In this document: positions 28,592 to 37,407 of the stretch, piece by piece
Layout: the number at the start of each line of letters is the position of its first letter
Numbering within the stretch: the first letter of the stretch is position 1
Assembly: GCA_964345035.1 (NCBI GenBank)
Contig: CAYFPO010000008.1
Coordinates: 4,384-68,383 of the forward strand
DNA: 64,000 nucleotides
Direction of reading: 5' to 3'
Origin: CAYFPO01 sp964345035
GTDB lineage: Bacteria; Fidelibacterota; Marinisomatia; SCGC-AAA003-L08; GCA-002704045
Translations under genes and position numbers: made by a program
Notes under the pieces: generated by a model
The model's input: only the letters and a program-made list of their open reading frames with translations
Told to the model about the DNA's origin: nothing
Databases searched by the model: none

Positions 28592-30181
28592 ATGCTACAT
28601 ATTAAAAATACATTGATAAAAATCTCTATTTTATCGGTCTGTTTTCTCTGGGGCAGTGAAATTTCTATGCCCATTCTTGACTTGGAAAGTAAATATGAAC
28701 AGAGATATTCTGCTGCCTTGAACTCTATACTTGGACCTGAATATTTTCATATCGAAATTCATGCAATAACTGAAAAATCGGTTACTACACCTGATTTACC
28801 AACAGGAATCCCTATTGATTTTTTACCGGGGTTGGGTATCAGTATTGAAACTATTCCAGAAGAAATTACTGTAGAAAAGGAAACTCCCACAGAAAAAGTC
28901 GGTTCCCTTGATGTTGTGTTAACACTTGATGAGAGCTTGTCAGATTCTCTTGTATCTGTTGCAACAACTGTAATTAAAAATCATGTTCTTTATAAAAAAA
29001 TAAAGAATAATCTGAAAATAAACCGTGCAAATCTTTATCAATCACCTTTCTTAGAACCACCTATAATAAATATTGAAACCCCGGAAGTTTCTTCTGAGGA
29101 ATCAATTACAAATCAAGGTGGGTTGATCATTGGAGCAATTATGCTCATCGGATTACTCGTTCTTGTTTGGTTTATTAACAAAATTTATAATCGGTTTATT
29201 GAATTCACTCAATCTCAACTGGAAGGGCAGGATGCAGTTCGTTTAACTCTGGAAGAAGGATTATCCGGCAGTGCCCTCGCATTGGAAGAATCGTCAGAAG
29301 ATATTGAACAGATCATTCCTGAACCTGAAGTGCCTGAGCCTGTAGTTGAAACTCCTGTGTCAGAGGCTCCGGTTCAACCAGTCAATGCAGGTACTGACGG
29401 AACCCTTGAGGCAGTTTTCAGAGAAGTTGGAAGTGATATAATAGAAGCTATCAGCAATATAGCAGAACCAGTTACATCATCCGTGAAAGAGGCAATTTCT
29501 GAATCCACCGATTTGGAGTTATACCAGAAAAATCCTTTCGATTTTCTTTCTGCTCTTGATAACGATCTTGCTGCAAGGGTACTCAATGAAGAAAATCCGG
29601 GCAGCAGTGCAATTGCACTCAGTTATCTTGATCCCAAAACAGCAGCACAAATTTTGTCGTCAATCGATATTGATACCAGACTTAAAATTGCACAGCATAT
29701 GGCAACAATGGAAGGAACTTCCAAAGAAATACTCCAATCAGTCAGGAAACAGTTCAGGGATAAAGTGATGGAATTACTGAAACCGGATTTTGCTCCCTTG
29801 GATGGGGTGAACATCTTAACCAATATTCTGAATCAAATGAATCAGGAAGATTCAGAAAGTATAATATTTTCAATTGCACAAACCAATAAAACTATATCGG
29901 AAAACATCAGATCAAATATTGGATACTTCAGTGATGTTATGAATATGAATGACGAGAAAATTGATAAATTATTGAATGAAGTTGATACTAATACGCTTTC
30001 TTATGCACTTGTGGATTGTGACGAAGCAATTTCTCAAAAGTTTCTACACTCGTTATCCGAGTCTGGTAAAAATGCAGTAAAGAGAAAGATTGCACTACTT
30101 GAGGGTGGTGATCCCCGTACGATTGAAGAGTCCCGAAAGAAAATTGGAGAAAGTATCCTTAAAATCACCGCTTTGGATTAG
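28592..30181 (+). CDS. FliF-like ring segment - membrane helix - FliG (middle and C-terminal) fusion protein
   Basis: A 529-residue protein. A signal peptide (1-22) is followed by a FliF-like periplasmic part: YEQRYSAALNSILGPEYFHI (about 31-50) resembles the FliF pattern YExRIExxLxPxxGxGxxxV, and SLDVVLTLDESLSDSLVSVA (about 105-125) resembles FliF ring-building motif 3. A single membrane helix follows (about 177-199), then an acidic Pro/Glu linker (235-270). From about 305 it is FliG: NPFDFLSALDNDLAARVLNE and IALSYLDPKTAAQILSSI match FliG-M; GVNILTNILNQM and YFSDVMNMNDEKIDKLLNEV match FliG-C, through ESRKKIGESIL. The EHPQ motif for FliM is replaced (NEENPGSS). The FliG match is firm; the FliF match is by eye and weaker. 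No other flagellar gene is in view. Two exported TPR proteins follow directly. Confidence 0.82.
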   Translation: MLHIKNTLIKISILSVCFLWGSEISMPILDLESKYEQRYSAALNSILGPEYFHIEIHAITEKSVTTPDLPTGIPIDFLPGLGISIETIPEEITVEKETPTEKVGSLDVVLTLDESLSDSLVSVATTVIKNHVLYKKIKNNLKINRANLYQSPFLEPPIINIETPEVSSEESITNQGGLIIGAIMLIGLLVLVWFINKIYNRFIEFTQSQLEGQDAVRLTLEEGLSGSALALEESSEDIEQIIPEPEVPEPVVETPVSEAPVQPVNAGTDGTLEAVFREVGSDIIEAISNIAEPVTSSVKEAISESTDLELYQKNPFDFLSALDNDLAARVLNEENPGSSAIALSYLDPKTAAQILSSIDIDTRLKIAQHMATMEGTSKEILQSVRKQFRDKVMELLKPDFAPLDGVNILTNILNQMNQEDSESIIFSIAQTNKTISENIRSNIGYFSDVMNMNDEKIDKLLNEVDTNTLSYALVDCDEAISQKFLHSLSESGKNAVKRKIALLEGGDPRTIEESRKKIGESILKITALD

Positions 30182-30183
30182 TG

Positions 30184-30978
30184 ATGGCTACGAAAAACAA
30201 CAAATCCCTCCTTTTAGTCTGTATAATTACTCCGTTAATACTTGGATGTTCTGGAATAATTCAAAAAGCACGCCTGGATAGGTTCAGTGCAAAATTGGAA
30301 AGCAATGAGATTCAGATTTCAGAAAAATTGAACGAAGATTTAGAAAAGAGAACCAGTAATCTTAATCGACTAAAAAAAGATATTGATATGCTGGAAGAAA
30401 ATATTACGGATATGAGAAAAAATTATCATAAATATTTGAAGGATTCATTCAAACGGCATTCAAAAACTGTGAAATATGAAAGTATGGTCCAATTATTATC
30501 TCATGAAGTGACTATGCTGGAAAAGTTACAGGCAAAGGAAGAAAAACTCCGGAATATTTTACACAGGTTGGAAATGTTGGGATCAGCAGAAGATGAAAAA
30601 ACCATCAAATCACTTAAAAAGGAACAATCTACACTGAAAGACTCAATGGATGCTGTATATATTGATATTGCATGGTTTGAATCTTCCGGTCGTGTAAATC
30701 TTTCAAATGCACAACAATCTACTAGTTTGATAAATGAAAGTCTTATATTGTCCCGAAAGGGAAATTTCACTGAAGCCATTAACAAAGTAAACCTGGCAAA
30801 AGAACTTACTCCGGAAATACCCATTATATATGCTCAGCTTGGTTCACTGTATTTTTTAACCAGTGATGACAAAACTGCATTGGAAAATTATCAAAAAGCT
30901 GAGAAGCTGGATCCATCTATCCAAGGTATCACTGAGATGATATCAGCTTTAGAATCAAGGGTAAATACTTCACCATGA
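30184..30978 (+). CDS. Lipoprotein with long coiled coil and C-terminal TPRs
   Basis: A 264-residue protein. The N-terminus has a lipobox (ITPLILGCSG, Cys near residue 22). A long, strongly charged coiled coil follows (about 30-155, many Leu/Ile heptads), then two TPR units near the end (GNFTEAINKVNLAKELTPEI and DDKTALENYQKAEKLDPS). It should sit in the periplasm, attached to a membrane by lipid. The start is ATG at 30184, two bases after the FliG-like stop; the in-frame GTG at 30181 overlaps that stop. Its stop overlaps the next gene by four bases. Closely similar in layout to that next protein, so the two are likely paralogues. I infer they are partners of the FliF-like ring on its periplasmic side. 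Confidence 0.8.
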   Translation: MATKNNKSLLLVCIITPLILGCSGIIQKARLDRFSAKLESNEIQISEKLNEDLEKRTSNLNRLKKDIDMLEENITDMRKNYHKYLKDSFKRHSKTVKYESMVQLLSHEVTMLEKLQAKEEKLRNILHRLEMLGSAEDEKTIKSLKKEQSTLKDSMDAVYIDIAWFESSGRVNLSNAQQSTSLINESLILSRKGNFTEAINKVNLAKELTPEIPIIYAQLGSLYFLTSDDKTALENYQKAEKLDPSIQGITEMISALESRVNTSP

Positions 30979-31787
30979 ATTTGTTTACATCAATACTTTT
31001 TATATTAATCAGTACATCCGCAATTTTTTGCCGAGATGATAGTGATTACATAAAAAAACAGAAACAACTGTTTGATGATCATCAGACTCATGTAACTGGA
31101 ATAAAGAAGGAGTATGTTAACAATAAAAATTTTATTGATTCAGAATTAAACAGATTAATGCCGTTATATAATTCATTGAAAAGAGATTACGATTCACTCG
31201 TTGACTCCCTGGATAATATTGTTAAAAACAGAGTGAAAAAATACAGTGACGGTATTGATGACCCTGAAGTTGAAGGACATATGTATTTGATGGAAAAAGC
31301 CAAGCAATCAGTTTTAAAAAAAATGGATGAAAGAAATAGCTATTATCAAGGAAAGTTTGATGAATTGGATTCAAGAACAGATTTTTACTTTGATGTTCTG
31401 TTAGCGTATGAATCAAACTCATTGGATGTGAATGACATAGTATTGAAACTCCAAGCTGAAAATATTGCATATGAAAAGATGATAAGACAGGCAAATGAAG
31501 AATTAGACCAATTAGAAAATGGAATATCTAAAGATTATTTAAATGAATCCATTATTTCATTAATATCAGCGGACAGACTAATCAATAATCAGAATTATGA
31601 GGAAGCAATTGAAGAATGCAATAAGTCTATTAAATTGTTTCCGCATCTGTCAATTGCTTATGAAAAGCTCGGATCTGCATATTATCTGAACAATGACTAT
31701 GAATCAGCACTGAAATACTGGAATACTGCACTTGCACTAAATCCGGAAAACTCAAATTTGAGCCAGTTTTTAAGTGCATTGAAATAA
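30975..31787 (+). CDS. Exported coiled-coil/TPR protein, paralogous to the gene before it
   Basis: A 270-residue protein with a cleavable signal peptide (FTSILFILISTSAIFC; the Cys at residue 19 could make it a lipoprotein). Residues about 25-190 are a charged helical region with coiled-coil character, and the last 75 hold two TPR units (QNYEEAIEECNKSIKLFPHL and NDYESALKYWNTALALNPEN). The order of parts and the end sequence (LSQFLSALK against ITEMISALE) match the upstream lipoprotein, so an old tandem duplication is likely. The ATG overlaps the previous stop (ATGA). A strong terminator follows, closing the unit. No family name can be given. Confidence 0.8.
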   Translation: MNLFTSILFILISTSAIFCRDDSDYIKKQKQLFDDHQTHVTGIKKEYVNNKNFIDSELNRLMPLYNSLKRDYDSLVDSLDNIVKNRVKKYSDGIDDPEVEGHMYLMEKAKQSVLKKMDERNSYYQGKFDELDSRTDFYFDVLLAYESNSLDVNDIVLKLQAENIAYEKMIRQANEELDQLENGISKDYLNESIISLISADRLINNQNYEEAIEECNKSIKLFPHLSIAYEKLGSAYYLNNDYESALKYWNTALALNPENSNLSQFLSALK

Positions 31788-31815
31788 TCATCGAATCCAG
31801 AATATATATTTTGAT

Positions 31816-31848
31816 AAAAAAAAAGCGGAAAACTTCCGCTTTTTTTTT
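31816..31848 (+). terminator. Strong intrinsic terminator ending the FliF/FliG-like unit
   Basis: Stem AGCGGAA/TTCCGCT with a 3-base loop, preceded by nine A and followed by nine T residues. The symmetric A/T flanks mean it can also stop transcripts from the other strand. It lies 29 bases after the last TPR gene. The rest of the gap to 31977 holds nothing I can support. Confidence 0.9.
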
Positions 31849-31977
31849 GAAGGAGGAACCAATACTTATGGAGGAATTGGTCTGTAATTTTGCTTACCTA
31901 AAATTATTACATTAATTAAATACGTAATTATAAGGATTCAGCCATACTTTTTGTAGTTATTTCCCCTACAAGTCAAT

Positions 31978-32655
31978 TTACAAAATTAAATGATGCTCAT
32001 TCACATATTGGCTGAGTTGATTATTTGAATCCATATGCATCTTATTCAGTATACTTGATCTGACATTATTTATTGTTCTCACACTTAAAGCTTGTTCCAA
32101 AGCAATTTCCACCACAGATTTTTTCAATGCTATTTCACACATGACCTGAAATTCCTGGTCTGTTAGATTATCATGTGGGTAATTCATAATTTTCTTTTGT
32201 GGATTTCCTGTATTTCCAGTATACAATTTACCATCAGAAATAATTTTAATAGCTTCCACAATTTTTTCTGGTGCGTGATCTTTTTGTAGATAACCATTTG
32301 CACCAGCCCTAAGCATTCGATTAGCATAATGATCCTCGGGATGCATACTCAATATTAGAACAGGTAAATCAGGTTTATCCTCTCTGATATTTTTTAATAC
32401 TTCCAATCCGTTTTTTCCCGGCATTGATATATCGAGCACCACAAAATCAATTTTCTTGAATTTGATTAATTTGAGTGCTTCATCCCCATTGGATGCTTCA
32501 TACACTACATCCAGATTGGGTATTTCACCTATGATCCTCTTTAACCCTTCTCGAACAACTGCATGGTCATCAACTATTAATAATTTCAATATTTTTCCTG
32601 CACCTTTATTAATTATTTTAAAATCAGGTTTGGGTTTGGTTGCAATCCCCATCAT
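31978..32655 (-). CDS. NarL/LuxR-type response regulator (second of a pair)
   Basis: About 226 residues from the chosen ATG at 32655. The receiver domain has LLIVDDHAVVREGL, the phospho-acceptor Asp in FVVLDISMPG (residue 75 from this start) and LSMHPEDHYANRMLRAGANGY. The C-terminal helix-turn-helix (NLTDQEFQVMCEIALKKSVV and SVRTINNVRSSILNKM) is of LuxR type but diverged in the recognition helix. The reading frame extends upstream to 32745 but that part has no coding look. A TTG at 32589 with AGGA six bases before it is another possible start, right at the receiver domain. It is downstream of a paralogous regulator and a NarX-type kinase on the same strand. Confidence 0.83.
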   Translation of the reverse strand: MMGIATKPKPDFKIINKGAGKILKLLIVDDHAVVREGLKRIIGEIPNLDVVYEASNGDEALKLIKFKKIDFVVLDISMPGKNGLEVLKNIREDKPDLPVLILSMHPEDHYANRMLRAGANGYLQKDHAPEKIVEAIKIISDGKLYTGNTGNPQKKIMNYPHDNLTDQEFQVMCEIALKKSVVEIALEQALSVRTINNVRSSILNKMHMDSNNQLSQYVNEHHLIL

Positions 32656-32772
32656 TTTATTTATAGTAATATGTTTCCATTTTAACGTCTGATATAATAA
32701 TATATTTGGTAGAATTTGGGGTATCAGCAGAAATCTGAATACCATGTAGGGTGATTTCCTACAAATAGAATT

Positions 32773-33405
32773 TTAATCTACAAGTTTATTGGTAATGGCA
32801 TAGTGAGTTAATTCGGCGTTATTTTTCATTTTCATTTTTTCAAGTACACGGCTGCGATAGGTACTCACGGTTTTATCACTAAGAGAAATTTCTTTAGCAA
32901 TGTCCGTGACTGTTTTACCCGAAGCTATCATACACAGTACCTGGAATTCTCTATCAGACAGGTTTTTGTGGGGATCCTTATCAGGATCAATATCAAACCC
33001 TTCAATTAGCAGTTCTGCAATAGATGGACTTACAAATTTTCCACCATTTTCAATAACTCGGATTGCATCCACAAGTTTTTCAGACGCAATGTCTTTTGTT
33101 AAATACCCGGAAGCTCCAGACTTTAGAATTCTTACAGCATATTGTTCTTCAGAATGCATGGTTAATACCAGTACTGGTAATTTTGGATTAAATTGTTTGA
33201 TTTCCTTGAGAATTTCCAATCCGCTTCTACCTGGCATAGTTATATCCAGAATTATCAAATCAAACGAACCATTCCAAATCTTTTCTAATGCCTGCTGACC
33301 ATTTTCAGCCTCATCAGCAACAGTCATTCCGGTGGTATCGTTGATAATTCTTTTCAAGCCATCCCGAACAATGGCGTGATCATCTACTAATAAAATTTTA
33401 ACCAT
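32773..33405 (-). CDS. NarL/LuxR-type response regulator (first of a pair)
   Basis: A 210-residue regulator. Receiver domain: ILLVDDHAIVRDGLKRI, acceptor Asp54 in LIILDITMPGRSG, LTMHSEEQYAVRILKSGASGYL. Output domain: LSDREFQVLCMIASGKTVTDIAKEISLSDKTVSTYRSRVL is a standard LuxR/GerE helix-turn-helix (given here in one read of about 40 residues only by its ends LSDREFQVL and STYRSRVL). It sits 10 bases after the kinase gene, which is its likely phosphodonor, and 28 bases before the start region of a second, similar regulator. Two regulators behind one kinase suggest branched output or one regulator modulating the other. Confidence 0.92.
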   Translation of the reverse strand: MVKILLVDDHAIVRDGLKRIINDTTGMTVADEAENGQQALEKIWNGSFDLIILDITMPGRSGLEILKEIKQFNPKLPVLVLTMHSEEQYAVRILKSGASGYLTKDIASEKLVDAIRVIENGGKFVSPSIAELLIEGFDIDPDKDPHKNLSDREFQVLCMIASGKTVTDIAKEISLSDKTVSTYRSRVLEKMKMKNNAELTHYAITNKLVD

Positions 33406-33415
33406 TTCATTTTTC

Positions 33416-36400
33416 CTATTCCTGTAATGTAGGGATATTTACTATTACTTTTGTCCCTTTATTTTTGATTCCTTCAAATGATATTTCGCCACCCCAGATA
33501 TTTGCACGTTCCTGCATACCCATTAATCCAAAAGATGTACCTTTATGAATTTCATTCTCGGAAATTCCTTTACCGTCATCCTGAACAATGAGTGAAACAT
33601 TTTCCTGGGTTTTCTCCAATGTTATTTTAACATTTTTAGCATTTGAATGTTTTGCGACATTAGTCAATGATTCCTGAATAATCCTGAAAATGGCAGTGGC
33701 ATGTCCCATATCAAATTCAACACTTTCTTCAGGTAGGCAGGACTCAATTTGTATTTTAGTCCTTTCTCCAAATTCCTTTATCTGCCATTCAATAGCAGGA
33801 ATTAATCCCAAATCATCTAGTATGCTCGGCCGAAGTTCCTGGCTAATTCTTCTGGTTGTATTTATTGTCAAATCAGTTAATCTACTCAGTGAGTCTAATC
33901 TTTCAATTATTTTTAAATCAACACTATCACCCTGTGCTCTTCCTTTCAAATATGCAATATCCATTTTAATACCGGTGAGATTCTGGCCAAGTTCATCGTG
34001 AATTTCTCTTGCTATTCGTTTTCTCTCTTCTTCCTGGAGTGTTTGCAGGTAATTTGACAATTTTCTTAATTGATTCTGGGATTCCAAAATTTTTTCTTCT
34101 GCTTTTTTTCTTTCAGTAATATCACGGCAAATCACATAATAACCTGTTATAAAATTACCTTCCTTAATTAATCGTGCATTCCCTTCAATCCAGTATTTTT
34201 TTCCCGACCTTGATACTATTAACATTTCTGATTTAACATTTGGCACTCGGTTTATGAACTGCTCTCTGAAAACAGAATTTACCTGATCCCTTTGTTCCGG
34301 CACAACAAAATCCATTGAATTTTTACCAATGAGCTCATTTATTTCAAATTCTGAATGCTCAGCCAAAACGGGGTTTACATATTGGTAAATACCATTTATA
34401 TCTATTTGATAAATCATATCTGTGGAACTTTCAACCAAAGCCTGATAATCCTGCTGAGTTTTTTCCAATGTCTTTTTAATTTCTTCCTGTTCGGTGATAT
34501 CCATGATGGTACCGATTGTTTTTGTCAAATTGCCTTCTTCATCAGATAAAAATTCGGCTCTTTCAAAAATGACCCTTTCAGTTCCGTCCGGTCTGATTAT
34601 TCTAAAAGTTCCCTGATAGGGATTCATCTCCTTCTCAATTCTGATCCATGTTTTCTTCATCCAGTCAAGATCTTCAGGGTGTAATCTTTCCCAGAATTTA
34701 GAAGAGGTAATTTCTTCTTCAATATCAAATCCAAAAATACGCTTGCTTTCATCTGACCAATAATATTTACCATTTGGATGTTCTTGTTCCCAGTTACCAA
34801 GATGGGCAATTTCTTGAGATTTGGTTAATTTTCCTTCACTTTCCCTCAATTTCTCTTCAGCCTGGGATCTATGAATAGCAATCCCAATATGTTCAGCTAC
34901 TGATTCCAGAACTCTCATATCATCATTAGAATAGCAATTTGGATCATCATAACTCTGAACAGCAATGGCTCCAATTATATTGCCTTTCACATTTAATGGG
35001 ACTCCCAACCAGATTTTTGCTTTTTCTCCAGATGGTGGATTTTTGGAAGAATGCAGCTTAGATAACTGTTTCTCTTTCAAGAGTAGCGGTTTTCCTGTCA
35101 AAATGACCTTTACTGTTATTGAACCACTTTTACTTGCATTTTCAATGACAGGACTTTGATCCCTCGCATCCCAGATTTCCGTAAAACGAATAATGTCCTC
35201 TTCCTGATTGTATAATGCAATATAGAAATTCGTTGTATCCATTAATTTATTCAGACTTTCTCTAATCTCAGCGTATAAATGTTCTAAATTCATTGTTGAA
35301 TTTACTATTTTGGATATTTCGTACATTGTCTGTCTGATCAATTCATTTCGTTTCAACTCAGTAATATCTCTGGAAATTACATTGAAACCTTTCACAAAAT
35401 CATTTTCAATTACCATATGTGCTGCATTCCCAACCCACATATGAGAACCATCTTTTTTTATTATTGGAATTTCTAAATAGGTATCGGCAACCATGTTTTT
35501 GAATTGATCAATATAAAATTGCCTGACTTCCTCTTTATAATCTTTCCTAACATGGATAACTGCTTCTTTTCCAATTGTATCCTCAGGAGAATATCCGGTA
35601 ATCCGGGTTAATTGTGGATTAACATAAGTATAACATCCATTTACATCCACATGAAAGATTATATCATTGGCTGTCTCAACAAGGTTTTGATATTCTTCTT
35701 TGCTGGATATTAGTTTTCGCTCGGCTAATATTCTGTCTGTGATGTTGTCTATAATTCCCTCAATAAACTGCGGTTTACCTTCCGAATCGAAAATTACCTG
35801 TGCATTTAATTTTGCAATGATAGCATGATTCTTTTGTCCAACTAATTCAACTTCTTCATAACTGATATAGTTTTTCTCTAACAATTCATTTAGTAATTTA
35901 ATATATTGTTTCTCATCCTTAAAATAATGCTGTATTCCTTTTTTATTCAGATCATTGATAGAACCTATACCTAAAAAGTTTAATATACTTTGATTTACTT
36001 CCAAAACATTTCCATTAACATCCAATCTGAAAATTCCTATAGGTGAACGGTCAAAAATGTATTTGAATTTTTCTTCTGTCTCTGATAATTGTTGTGACAG
36101 TTGCTTTTCCTCAGTAATATTTTTAAAAATGAGCAGCATACATTTTCTGGGATGTTCCAGTTTAATATTTGACTGGGAAATCAGAAAAGATGATTCAAGG
36201 TTACTCTGTAAACTTGTCGTAAAATTGGTATATTCCTTATTGTATTCATAATTTTGAAAAATACCGGTAATTCGTATTTCTTTGTCTTCGGAAAAATTGA
36301 TATGTAATTCCTTTTCGGCTTTTTCGTTTATATTTAAAATAACACCTTTTCGATCAAACAATACGATCCCATCGTTTGCTGAATTAAAAATATCCAAAGC

Positions 36401-37060
36401 CAAATGTTCAATGGGATATACAACCAAATTATATCTTACAATGAGGGGCAAAATGACTAATGCCTGTATGGCTGTGACAGCAGGTCCCAATCTCCACTGA
36501 TATTGATTATCCATAATTCCCAAAATTTGCGGAAGAACATCGATTATAAAACCGATAATTAATGCCACCAATATCCCAATGCTTAGAATCTGTAAATTTC
36601 TTTTTTGTTTTATTCTTCGTTCATGTGCATATTCACTTAAAAGCAAATAAATCGAATAGATAGCAGGTAATACAATATTTATAGTTGTACAAACAATAAA
36701 TAGATCATTGGGTGTCCTGGGCATGGTTGTGGTGAATGATACAATCAATGAAAAGAAATAACTGACTCCAAACAGATTGTATAAAAAATCTTTCTCTCTG
36801 TTTAATACAGGATAAATGAAGTGTATTAAACCAATTCCCAAAAATAACCAAAATATGGACATAATACGCAGATAGTTCAGGTTGTATGGAAAAGTCATCC
36901 ATCCTCTCATATAAATATCCATAGTTATCCACGCAATAAAGGAACCTATATAATATAGATATGCTTTGCTTACTTGAGATTTCCTGTTTATTGCAAATAC
37001 ATAAGTCCAGGAGAAAAAATTAATGACCAGAGCAATTATTAAAATAATTATTCCGATCAT
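33416..37060 (-). CDS. Multi-PAS/GAF sensor histidine kinase of the NarX/HPK7 type with seven-helix membrane input
   Basis: A 1214-residue kinase. The first 230 residues hold about seven hydrophobic helices, like the 7TM sensor type found in these phyla. PAS modules follow at about 225-325, 330-445, 455-575, 750-865 and 870-990, with a GAF domain at about 590-740 (LLLKEKQLSKLHSS, IWLGVPLNVKGNIIGAIAVQ). The dimerisation/phospho-acceptor region is HisKA_3 (EERKRIAREIHDELGQNL, His near residue 1019), and the ATPase domain ends with DDGKGISENEI and GTSFGLMGMQERA. It is cytoplasmic after the helices. The start overlaps the small membrane protein upstream by four bases, so it lies at the end of the ccm/acylase unit. 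Signals could include redox or haem state, but that is guesswork. Confidence 0.92.
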   Translation of the reverse strand: MIGIIILIIALVINFFSWTYVFAINRKSQVSKAYLYYIGSFIAWITMDIYMRGWMTFPYNLNYLRIMSIFWLFLGIGLIHFIYPVLNREKDFLYNLFGVSYFFSLIVSFTTTMPRTPNDLFIVCTTINIVLPAIYSIYLLLSEYAHERRIKQKRNLQILSIGILVALIIGFIIDVLPQILGIMDNQYQWRLGPAVTAIQALVILPLIVRYNLVVYPIEHLALDIFNSANDGIVLFDRKGVILNINEKAEKELHINFSEDKEIRITGIFQNYEYNKEYTNFTTSLQSNLESSFLISQSNIKLEHPRKCMLLIFKNITEEKQLSQQLSETEEKFKYIFDRSPIGIFRLDVNGNVLEVNQSILNFLGIGSINDLNKKGIQHYFKDEKQYIKLLNELLEKNYISYEEVELVGQKNHAIIAKLNAQVIFDSEGKPQFIEGIIDNITDRILAERKLISSKEEYQNLVETANDIIFHVDVNGCYTYVNPQLTRITGYSPEDTIGKEAVIHVRKDYKEEVRQFYIDQFKNMVADTYLEIPIIKKDGSHMWVGNAAHMVIENDFVKGFNVISRDITELKRNELIRQTMYEISKIVNSTMNLEHLYAEIRESLNKLMDTTNFYIALYNQEEDIIRFTEIWDARDQSPVIENASKSGSITVKVILTGKPLLLKEKQLSKLHSSKNPPSGEKAKIWLGVPLNVKGNIIGAIAVQSYDDPNCYSNDDMRVLESVAEHIGIAIHRSQAEEKLRESEGKLTKSQEIAHLGNWEQEHPNGKYYWSDESKRIFGFDIEEEITSSKFWERLHPEDLDWMKKTWIRIEKEMNPYQGTFRIIRPDGTERVIFERAEFLSDEEGNLTKTIGTIMDITEQEEIKKTLEKTQQDYQALVESSTDMIYQIDINGIYQYVNPVLAEHSEFEINELIGKNSMDFVVPEQRDQVNSVFREQFINRVPNVKSEMLIVSRSGKKYWIEGNARLIKEGNFITGYYVICRDITERKKAEEKILESQNQLRKLSNYLQTLQEEERKRIAREIHDELGQNLTGIKMDIAYLKGRAQGDSVDLKIIERLDSLSRLTDLTINTTRRISQELRPSILDDLGLIPAIEWQIKEFGERTKIQIESCLPEESVEFDMGHATAIFRIIQESLTNVAKHSNAKNVKITLEKTQENVSLIVQDDGKGISENEIHKGTSFGLMGMQERANIWGGEISFEGIKNKGTKVIVNIPTLQE

Positions 37061-37407
37061 ACCTGTAATTTATTCCTCAATTGAAAAAAATAATATCCGC
37101 AAATACTCCCAAGCATACCAGCAATGGAAGCGAACAGAACCGTGACAAAAAATAAGTTAAAGCTATTTTGAAGTGTTAGCATCTCAGCAACTCTCCGTGT
37201 TAAAATACTGCCTCCGAAAAAATATTTATACAGGAAAATCAAACTCCATGCAAACGCAACACTACCTGATCCATTTATTATTGCTGATTTCATTGTTTTG
37301 GAAAACCATCCGGTAATTGCTGTAATTGGTAAGATTATCCACCATGTGAAAAATGGCTGAATAATGATTACTGCTGTTGTTACATACAATAATTTTTTAT
37401 TCATCAT
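37057..37407 (-). CDS. Small membrane protein, unknown
   Basis: A 116-residue protein with three hydrophobic segments (about 5-38, 48-66 and 80-108). No motif is recognised; the charged residues are few and lie between the helices. It is locked between two genes by overlaps: its start lies 11 bases inside the end of the acylase-family gene and its stop overlaps the kinase start by four. Such tight packing suggests it works with one of them, perhaps as a membrane partner of the seven-helix kinase. Confidence 0.7.
   Translation of the reverse strand: MMNKKLLYVTTAVIIIQPFFTWWIILPITAITGWFSKTMKSAIINGSGSVAFAWSLIFLYKYFFGGSILTRRVAEMLTLQNSFNLFFVTVLFASIAGMLGSICGYYFFQLRNKLQV

Noticed and set aside
28592..30181. 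Reading the FliG-like gene as an ordinary flagellar rotor gene
   Set aside because: It is fused to a periplasmic segment with its own signal peptide, lacks the FliM-binding EHPQ motif and has no other flagellar gene beside it in 64 kb.
31851..31916. AGGAGG followed by a 15-codon frame (MEELVCNF...) with an ACCAAT/ATTGGT repeat
   Set aside because: Too short to support; the spacing from the AGGAGG to ATG is 11 bases and the place just after a strong terminator argues against expression.
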